25,863 nt of DNA from JBBITW01 sp037440525 (GTDB lineage: Bacteria > Desulfobacterota > BSN033 > UBA1163). The translations under genes were made by a program, and so were the position numbers. Below the pieces are notes generated by a model that saw only the letters and a program-made list of their open reading frames with translations, was not told the origin of the DNA and did no database searches. This document shows positions 16,344-21,945 of this stretch, in pieces. Positions within the stretch are counted from its first letter, which is position 1. Every line of letters begins with the position of its first letter. The stretch is from assembly GCA_037440525.1 (NCBI GenBank), contig JBBITW010000032.1, forward strand, positions 1 to 25,863. The letters run 5' to 3'.

Positions 16344-16757
16344 TTAAGATAAAAATTTTCTGAATCCGCTTATAAATGCAATCTGAGGAACCCTTTCCAG
16401 AAATCCTTCAGGAAATTCCTCGATTCGTATATGATCCTTCCTCTCTTTCTTCCTCAATACTATCATCCTGAGGGCATCCATCACCCTGGCGATATCTATC
16501 CCTTTTGGACACCTTGAACTACACTGAAGACATGATGCACAGAGCCAGATGGTATTCACACCAAGTGCCTCCTCTTCAAGTCCAAAGAGTGTATATCGAA
16601 TCACCTCATGTGGACCCACATCCATGGCAAAAGCAAGAGGACATCCTGCAGTACAATTTCCACATTGATAACACGAAAAGAGGTTCTGGCCGCTTATGAG
16701 TTCCACCTTCTTTGTAAACTCATTATGGATCTTTTCTCTCGAGAGTTCTATTTTCAT
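16344..16757 (-). CDS. hdrC: HdrC-type ferredoxin subunit (copy 2)
   Basis: This compact 137-residue HdrC has CYQCGNCTAGCP (29-40) and CASCLQCSSRCP (73-84), each binding a [4Fe-4S] cluster. The C-terminal part is short and ends soon after the second cluster domain, unlike copy 1. The ATG at 16757 follows CGAGGAG. It is the first of the Hdr genes in the transcript and follows fumarase beta, with a decayed repeat element between. Confidence 0.9.
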   Translation of the reverse strand: MKIELSREKIHNEFTKKVELISGQNLFSCYQCGNCTAGCPLAFAMDVGPHEVIRYTLFGLEEEALGVNTIWLCASCLQCSSRCPKGIDIARVMDALRMIVLRKKERKDHIRIEEFPEGFLERVPQIAFISGFRKFLS

Positions 16758-16787
16758 ATATCTCCTCGAATAAAAAGGGAATTTTAT

Positions 16788-16870
16788 GAGACCTCTGGAA
16801 AAAATATTTAAATGAGTCTTATAGACTGAACCCTACCTTCGCAATCATTTCAGGACCTTTTCACAGCTCT
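16788..16870. mobile_element. Decayed remnant of the MITE-like element
   Basis: Only the two ends survive: GAGACCTCTGGAAAAAATATT on the left, and on the right AACCCTACCTTCG leading to GGACCTTTTCACAGCTCT, the complement of an AGAGCT(G)TGAAAAGGTCC arm. The GGGGAGG core and the centre are gone. It abuts the 3' end of the fumarase beta gene. Confidence 0.7.
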
Positions 16871-16872
16871 CC

Positions 16873-17430
16873 TCATGCCTTTTTATATCTCTTTTCTCCC
16901 TCAATATAAAGATCATTCCCTTTAATGTCGTTAATTACAATAACAGGTAAATCCTCAACTTCCAGTCTGTAGATTGCCTCTGGTCCAAGCTCCTCGTAAG
17001 CAATGACCTCAGCCTTCTTGATCCTTTTGGCCAGTAGTGCACCTGCACCCCCTGTAGCAGCAAAATAGACTGCCCTGTATCTCTTCATTGCCTCTTTTAC
17101 TGCTTCGGATCGTATTCCCTTACCTATCATCCCTTTTAAACCATTTTCTATCAAAATAGGACTGTAGGCATCCATCCTGTAACTTGTTGTTGGACCCGCG
17201 GACCCAAAGACCTGTCCTGGCCCTGGTGGTGATGGCCCAACATAATAGATGATCTGACCCCTTATATCAAATGGAAGGCTTTTACCCTTAATCAATAAAT
17301 CATAGAGTCTCTTATGGGCAGCATCCCTTCCTGTATAGAGAATTCCATCTATAAGAACTCGGTCTCCGATTCTTAACTGCTCCACATCCTCATCACTAAG
17401 AGGGGCCTTTAATCGAATAGGTTCGCTCAT
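16873..17430 (-). CDS. Class I fumarate hydratase, beta subunit
   Basis: This 185-residue C-terminal-type subunit belongs to the two-subunit, oxygen-sensitive [4Fe-4S] fumarase (also the L-tartrate dehydratase beta family). Family marks are the swivelling-domain stretches GRDAAHKRL (34-42), YYVGPSPPGPGQVFGSAGPT (62-81), TTSYRMD and GMIGKG. The ATG at 17430 follows CGAGGAA. It is unusually far (420 bases) from the alpha gene, because repeats occupy the gap. Together with alpha it interconverts malate and fumarate, linking mdh to the reductase downstream. Tartrate dehydratase is a possible alternative, but context favours fumarase. Confidence 0.93.
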   Translation of the reverse strand: MSEPIRLKAPLSDEDVEQLRIGDRVLIDGILYTGRDAAHKRLYDLLIKGKSLPFDIRGQIIYYVGPSPPGPGQVFGSAGPTTSYRMDAYSPILIENGLKGMIGKGIRSEAVKEAMKRYRAVYFAATGGAGALLAKRIKKAEVIAYEELGPEAIYRLEVEDLPVIVINDIKGNDLYIEGEKRYKKA

Positions 17431-17490
17431 AAATTCCTCGTTTCAGTGCCCGATATCTTACCGTCTCTTATTGTCTCCTCACCCCAATGA

Positions 17491-17640
17491 GGCTGTGTCG
17501 TAATGTCATTCTGAGGCTTTAGCCGAAGAATCTATGTTTTATAAGGGTTTGAATTCTATAGATTCCTCGCTTCGCTCGGAATGACAGAAAAAGGAGGCTC
17601 GGAATGACAAACATGGCATACACCTCGTTGCGACACAGCC
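17491..17640. repeat. Nested inverted repeat between fumarase subunits
   Basis: The outer ends are GGCTGTGTCG (17491-17500) and its exact complement CGACACAGCC (17631-17640). Inside lie TGTCATTCTGAG and CTCGGAATGACA (17504-17586) around a loop with GAATTCTATAGATTCC. A second CTCGGAATGACA follows at about 17598-17609. A matching copy in the other orientation is cut by the left edge of the window (1-81), so this is an interspersed family. Confidence 0.85.
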
Positions 17641-17659
17641 CCAATGAGTAGTAAAAAGG

Positions 17660-17741
17660 TTACTTCATACCTCCCCTCTCCCCAATGCGTGGGGAGAAGA
17701 TTACTTCACACCTCCCATCGCCCCAAATGTGTGGGGAGAGG
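17660..17741. repeat. Two tandem 41-base hairpin units
   Basis: Unit 1 (17660-17700) and unit 2 (17701-17741) both start TTACTTCA(T/C)ACCTCCC and end around a small hairpin CCCCAA(N)GTGGGGAGA. They differ at several positions, including TCTC/ATCG. There are only two copies with no spacers. The remaining bases of the gap (17742-17850) hold nothing I can identify. Confidence 0.75.
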
Positions 17742-17850
17742 GTAAGGGTGAGGGGTTTAGATCGGCAGATGCTATTTATTTAATGCTCCCATTAATATGT
17801 CCCATATATTTCTCCTTCCGGACACATGAGACGTTAAACGGACACTTTAC

Positions 17851-18690
17851 TTAAATAATGGTCTCTTTGTGCCTATGCGCATGACACTGTATATTTACTG
17901 CCAGAGGTAGACTTGCGATATGGCATGGCATCATAAGGATATGAACTGCCAGAGATGTTATCCTCCCCCCCAATCCCTGTGGACCAATGCCTGTTCTGTT
18001 TATCTCCTCCAGCATCTCCAACTCCAATTTATTCAGCCCTTCATCATTATTAGGACTTCCAAGAGGTCTGAGAAGACTCTTCTTCGCAAGAAGAGCTGCC
18101 TGTTCGAATGTCCCTCCGATACCAACTCCTACAATTGTAGGGGGACAGGGGTTTGAACCTGATTCTCTAACCCTCTGAACGATATATCTCTTTATCCCTT
18201 CAATACCATCCGATGGGGTAAGCATCATAACCCTGCTCATATTCTCACTACCACCACCCTTTGGAGCAACAATAATCTTTACCCTATCTCCAGGAACAAT
18301 CTCAGTGTGGATGATAGCAGGGGTATTATCTCCAGTATTTAGCCTTGTTATCGGATGGCATATAGATTTTCTAAGGTATCCATCCCGATATCCCTGGCGA
18401 ACACCTTCAAATATAGCATCATTCAAATCCCCTCCAACAATATGGACATCCTGACCCAATTCAATAAATACAACTGCAAAACCTGTATCCTGACAGATAG
18501 GACGATTCTCTTCCCTCGCAATCCTTGCATTCTCTATGAGCTCCTTCAAAATCTCTATGCCTATAGGCGATTCCTCATTCTCAATAGCACACTTCAGGGC
18601 TTGTATTACATCATCTCCAAGATCTGTATTGGCTTTTATACAGAGCTCTCTAACCTTTTCGGTTATCAAACTGACATTTAGCTCTCTCAT
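17851..18690 (-). CDS. Class I fumarate hydratase, alpha subunit
   Basis: This 279-residue catalytic subunit carries the [4Fe-4S] cluster that polarises fumarate/malate. The likely ligands are C66 (RPICQDTG), C182 (NPCPPTIVGVGIGG) and C269 (NIQCHAHRH); C255 (MPCHIASLP) is close by. Also visible are KGGGSENMSR (144-153) and LNTGDNTPA. I start it at the ATG at 18690, which has GAGGTGAGC directly upstream. The longer reading begins with a GTG at 18709-18711 and adds seven residues without family support. It follows mdh by 49 bases, so malate oxidation and fumarate hydration are co-expressed. Confidence 0.95.
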   Translation of the reverse strand: MRELNVSLITEKVRELCIKANTDLGDDVIQALKCAIENEESPIGIEILKELIENARIAREENRPICQDTGFAVVFIELGQDVHIVGGDLNDAIFEGVRQGYRDGYLRKSICHPITRLNTGDNTPAIIHTEIVPGDRVKIIVAPKGGGSENMSRVMMLTPSDGIEGIKRYIVQRVRESGSNPCPPTIVGVGIGGTFEQAALLAKKSLLRPLGSPNNDEGLNKLELEMLEEINRTGIGPQGLGGRITSLAVHILMMPCHIASLPLAVNIQCHAHRHKETII

Positions 18691-18739
18691 GCTCACCTCG
18701 TGACCCACCACTAATGAATCGCAGTTCCTAAAAGAGTAT

Positions 18740-19669
18740 TCATAATTTTAACTCCTTGATACTCTTCTTTACACTTTCAGCCGATTTATAAACCAACATC
18801 TTTTCTCCCTCTGTCAATTCGACTTCAATGATTGACTCCACCCCACTTTTACCGAGCTTTACAGGGACACCAAAACATATATCCCTCAGCCCATATTCCC
18901 CATCGAGATATACACAGCAAGGCAGGATCCTCTTCTTATCCTTAATTATAGCCTCTGCCATCTGGATAGCACCTGCTGAAGGGGCGTAGAATGCACTTCC
19001 CGTCTTTAGGAGATTAACAATCTCCCCTCCTCCTTTTCGAGTCCTCTCAACAAGCTGATCAATCTTTTCCCTGGTGAGGAAAAAATTGAGTGGAATGCCA
19101 CTTATCGTTGTATATCTTGGAAGTGGAACCATCTCATCACCATGTCCTCCAAGTAATAACGCTTGAATATCTTCAACAGATACCCCCAGTTCCATAGCAA
19201 TAAAGGCCCTGAATCGTGCTGTATCAAGAATACCTGCCATTCCCATTATCCTCTCTCTCGGTAAACCACTCTTCTTAAATGCCAGATAGGTCATTGTGTC
19301 CAAGGGGTTTGTCACCATAATGATGATTGCCTCTGGAGACTTCTCTACAACCTGGCCAACAACCGACTCTATAATCTTTCTGTTAATCTCCAATAAATCT
19401 TCCCTCGACATACCGGGTTTACGCGCAACCCCTGATGTTATGATGACTACATCTGAGTTCTTCGTCTCTTCATAATCGTTTACACCAATGACCTTTGAAT
19501 CAAATCCTTCTATGGGACCTGCTTGAAAAAGGTCAAGCCCCTTGCCCTGTGGAAGCCCCTCAATGATATCAACAAGAACAACATCACCAAGCTCCTTCTG
19601 AACAGCCCAGTGCGCTGCAGTTGCACCCACAAACCCCGAACCTATGATCGAAATCTTATTCCTCCTCAT
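18740..19669 (-). CDS. mdh: Malate dehydrogenase (LDH-like, NAD-dependent)
   Basis: This 309-residue enzyme converts malate and NAD+ to oxaloacetate and NADH. The N-terminal Rossmann motif GSGFVG (10-15) is followed by D34, the acidic residue that favours NAD over NADP. The loop ARKPGMSR (82-89) carries Arg83 where lactate dehydrogenase has Gln, marking malate specificity. Asp149/Arg152 and His176 in LLGGHGDEM form the catalytic set. The ATG at 19669 follows a very G-rich AAGGGGGGATT. It is first in line after the regulator, with 26 bases between, and leads into the fumarase genes. Confidence 0.96.
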   Translation of the reverse strand: MRRNKISIIGSGFVGATAAHWAVQKELGDVVLVDIIEGLPQGKGLDLFQAGPIEGFDSKVIGVNDYEETKNSDVVIITSGVARKPGMSREDLLEINRKIIESVVGQVVEKSPEAIIIMVTNPLDTMTYLAFKKSGLPRERIMGMAGILDTARFRAFIAMELGVSVEDIQALLLGGHGDEMVPLPRYTTISGIPLNFFLTREKIDQLVERTRKGGGEIVNLLKTGSAFYAPSAGAIQMAEAIIKDKKRILPCCVYLDGEYGLRDICFGVPVKLGKSGVESIIEVELTEGEKMLVYKSAESVKKSIKELKL

Positions 19670-19695
19670 AAATCCCCCCTTAAAATTTTATCGAT

Positions 19696-20832
19696 TTAAA
19701 TTCTTAAATTAAGAATCTGAGGATTCTCTTTTAATCTTTTAACTTCCCAATTCCCTACCCCAGCGGAGAGGTGAAGAGGGGGCATCACCTTTTCAATCCT
19801 ATAACCTCTCAGGTAAAAACCACAGGTCTTACGAATTATCAATTCTGGTTTTAATAAAATCTCCCTCACTTTTTCTTCCCTCTCGGGTTTTTCAATCCTT
19901 TCTACCAAAATCCTTACAGCCATGGCACCCATCTCAAATTTCTTCTGCCCGATCGTTGTCAATTCAACACCTTTGATACTTGCAAATTCTATATCATTAA
20001 ATCCAACCAGTGCAAAATCTTCTGGTACTTTAATCCCCTCTTCGAGAAGGGCCTGATAAATGCCTAAGGCCATATAGTCATTTGTCGCAAAGATTGCTGT
20101 GGGAGGCTTCGTCATCTGGAGAAATCTTTTCCCCCCCTGATAACCTGATTCCTTTAAAAAGTTTCCCTCCAAGAAATAATCGTCTATCTTTTCAATTCCA
20201 TAAACCTCAAATGCCCTTTTCCCGCCCTCAAGACGTTCATGACCAACTGAGGATTCGGTTGATCCTCCTACAACCCCTATCCTCTTATGGCCGATTCTTA
20301 TTAGGTGCTCAACAGCCAAAAAACCTCCAAGGAAATTATCAACACCTACATAATCGACCCTCTCCTTAACAACAGGATGGTAAGTCCTCCTGTTTACCAA
20401 CACGATCGGGAAATCCTCTTCAGCTAAGGCTATGATATTTGGATCATCAATATGGGCTGAGGAGAAGATTATCCCATCTACTCCTTTACTACGGAGGATT
20501 TCTATATGGTGCTTTTCAGTGGAAAGGTCTGAATGGGTGCAACAGAATATGATATTATAACCAAATCCTCTTGCTGTGGCCTCAATCCCCTGAGCAAGTT
20601 CATTATAAAAGGGATTTGCTATATTAGTAATGATAAGACCTAATGTCTTTGTCTTTTTAATAATCATGCTTTTTGCTATAAAATTGGGTCTATATCTCAA
20701 CTGGTTGGCTATGGAGAGAATCCTCTCCTTTGTTTCCTTCCTTATACGGGTTTTATTATTGAGTGCCCTTGAAACTGTTGTATGAGAAACCTTTGCCAAA
20801 CGGGCAATATCCTTAATCGTCACTCTCTTCAT
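19696..20832 (-). CDS. LacI-family transcriptional regulator
   Basis: This 378-residue DNA-binding regulator has the classical N-terminal helix-turn-helix and hinge (TIKDIARLAKVSHTTVSRAL, 5-24, then RYRPN). A periplasmic-binding-protein-like ligand domain follows, with the subfamily stretches GLIITNIANPFY, GVDGIIFSSAH, GHKRIGVVGG and LVGFNDIEFA. Most members end about 335-345 residues in, shortly after LIIRKTCG. Here some 40 extra residues follow (to ILNLRI) with no family similarity, perhaps read-through after loss of the usual stop. It is co-directional with and just upstream of mdh. A palindrome at its own start suggests autoregulation. The ligand is unknown. Confidence 0.9.
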   Translation of the reverse strand: MKRVTIKDIARLAKVSHTTVSRALNNKTRIRKETKERILSIANQLRYRPNFIAKSMIIKKTKTLGLIITNIANPFYNELAQGIEATARGFGYNIIFCCTHSDLSTEKHHIEILRSKGVDGIIFSSAHIDDPNIIALAEEDFPIVLVNRRTYHPVVKERVDYVGVDNFLGGFLAVEHLIRIGHKRIGVVGGSTESSVGHERLEGGKRAFEVYGIEKIDDYFLEGNFLKESGYQGGKRFLQMTKPPTAIFATNDYMALGIYQALLEEGIKVPEDFALVGFNDIEFASIKGVELTTIGQKKFEMGAMAVRILVERIEKPEREEKVREILLKPELIIRKTCGFYLRGYRIEKVMPPLHLSAGVGNWEVKRLKENPQILNLRI

Positions 20833-20839
20833 AATTTAA

Positions 20840-20853
20840 TGTTAACGATAACA
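20840..20853. promoter_or_regulatory. Candidate LacI-family operator
   Basis: TGTTAACGATAACA has perfect TGTTA/TAACA arms around a central CG, the usual layout of LacI-family operators. It ends seven bases before the regulator's start codon, where it would cover the 5' end of the message. Placement and form support negative autoregulation of the regulator and, by co-transcription, of mdh and the fumarase genes. I saw no second copy in the window. Confidence 0.65.
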
Positions 20854-20899
20854 CAAAAATCGAATTTTTTCACTTCAATTTAAAATTATCTTTAAAATC

Positions 20900-21503
20900 A
20901 AAATGTTAAATAAATATCTTGCAACTTCAAGTAAATGGCTCTCCTTGCCTTTGAGAATGGCCTTGTATCTACCCTTAAAAAGATGTCCAACCCTTTTTTT
21001 ATAGAGATCTCTGAAAAAGTATTCGGAAAAGGATTTATAGACTGGGGAGGTGGGGTGAAAAAACCTTCGAGCGGATACCGATAATAATATGGCAACATTG
21101 ATTAATACCCTGAAAAAGCTTGTTTTTCTCTTAAACGATTGTAAGCAATTTAACTTCTTGTTGTCCGCATTCGAAGGGTTTGGAACCCTACCTCCCCAGT
21201 CATCTCAGGACTTTTTCAGAGGTCTCTTATATTTTTGTTAAACCTCTGAGTATATGCACCATTGAGGAGCTTCATTCCTTTTGAGAGATTAGCTTCAGGG
21301 GTTTCTATCAAAAGATGATAATGATTATTAATAAGACAGTAGGCATGGCAAAGCCATTTAAACCTCTTATTGATTTGGGCAAGGATCTCAAGAAAATTTT
21401 CCCTATCCTCATCATCTAAAAATTCAAAATTCAAGATGTGACCCCGAAGATTTAATATTGATTTTAAAGTTAAAATGTAGGAATATAAATTAAAGTTTGA
21501 CAA
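20900..21503 (-). pseudogene. REP-associated tyrosine transposase (Y1/RayT) fragment, split by an inserted element
   Basis: The minus-strand frame ending at 21228 encodes a recognisable core: FLDDEDRENFLEILAQI, the HUH nuclease motif in YCLINNHYHLLIETPE (His-Tyr-His), and the stretch with the expected catalytic tyrosine, NGAYTQRFN. It is then cut by the 225-base element at 21003-21227. On the far side, in another frame (20991 to about 20902), the protein resumes with VGHLFKGRYKAILKGKESHL, then LEVARYL, exactly what follows in intact members. The usual C-terminal half and an intact N-terminus (YHVTSRGN-like) are missing. The gene is dead and serves as a landing site showing that the element moved. 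Confidence 0.85.
21003..21227. mobile_element. MITE-like inverted-repeat element, copy inside the transposase gene
   Basis: This is a 225-base unit bounded by AGAGATCTCTGAAAAAGT and its inverted partner ACTTTTTCAGAGGTCTCT. Inner arms are GACTGGGGAGGTGGGGT and ACCCTACCTCCCCAGTC, and then CCTTCGAGCGGA and GTCCGCATTCGAAGG. There is no coding capacity. Flanks are T/A-rich (TTAT before, TATA after), so a 2-3 base target duplication cannot be read unambiguously. It is the best-preserved copy in the window and matches 7033-7255 throughout. Confidence 0.88.
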
Positions 21504-21529
21504 TACGAAAGAGACTTTTAGGAGGGAAT

Positions 21530-21748
21530 ATGAAATTTAAAGTAGTAATAACCTATGATCCAGAATATAAAGGATATGTGGTCGATGTCCCTGAACTTGT
21601 AGGCTGTATGAGTCAAGGGAAAACGATTGACGAAGCTCTCTCTAATATCAAAGATGCAATTAAGGGCTGGTTAGAGGTAGAAAAGAAATATGGAAGATTG
21701 GGTGAATATGAGGAGAAAGAAGTTTTTCTTGGAGAGGTTACAATCTAA
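21530..21748 (+). CDS. hicB: HicB-family antitoxin (short form)
   Basis: This 72-residue protein has the HicB partial RNase-H-like fold: FKVVITYDPEYKGYVVDVPE, then GCMSQGKTIDEALSNIKDAI (26-45), and a charged tail. I use the ATG at 21530, which has AGGAGGG just upstream; the longer frame lacks such a site. No DNA-binding domain follows, so it is the short type. HicB binds and neutralises the mRNA-cleaving toxin HicA. Here the downstream hicA is broken, so the antitoxin is an orphan. It is one of the few plus-strand genes in the window. Confidence 0.88.
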   Translation: MKFKVVITYDPEYKGYVVDVPELVGCMSQGKTIDEALSNIKDAIKGWLEVEKKYGRLGEYEEKEVFLGEVTI

Positions 21749-21883
21749 TGGGAATACTGTCTAACCTCTCTGGAAGAGATGCGGTAAAGATTTTTCAGAT
21801 CATAAAGAGCTTGCACCAGGTTTATTAAGGGGACTTATAAGAAAAAGTGTTTGACACTTGAAGATTTCTTAAAAGCCAAATAA
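21748..21883 (+). pseudogene. hicA toxin remnant, internally deleted and frameshifted
   Basis: The hicB stop overlaps an ATG (TAATG). The frame begins MGILSNLSGRDAVKIFQ, the start of a HicA protein. It then jumps at CAGATCATAAAGAG into another frame reading HKELAPGLLRGLIRK, and into a third reading LTLEDFLKAK before TAA at 21881-21883. These are the N-terminus, the C-terminal helix and the end of HicA in the right order. The middle, including the Gly-Ser-His segment with the catalytic histidine, is missing. The deletion point lies where the two parts would share CAG, suggesting loss between short repeats. The toxin cannot be active. Confidence 0.85.
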
Positions 21884-21945
21884 TAAGATCAAACAAAAAG
21901 CGAAATAAATCGACGAAAATAATTAAATAAAACGCTTAAGTCCCT

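Noticed and set aside
16505..16811. Plus-strand frames opposite hdrC copy 2
   Set aside because: They overlap a clear HdrC with intact cysteine motifs and show no family similarity.
17660..17741. Tandem 41-base units considered as a CRISPR array
   Set aside because: Only two diverged units lying end to end, with no spacers and no cas genes.
21497..21502. TTGACA before hicB considered as a -35 box
   Set aside because: A -10 box at the right distance would fall on the AGGAGGG ribosome-binding site, and nothing like TATAAT is there.
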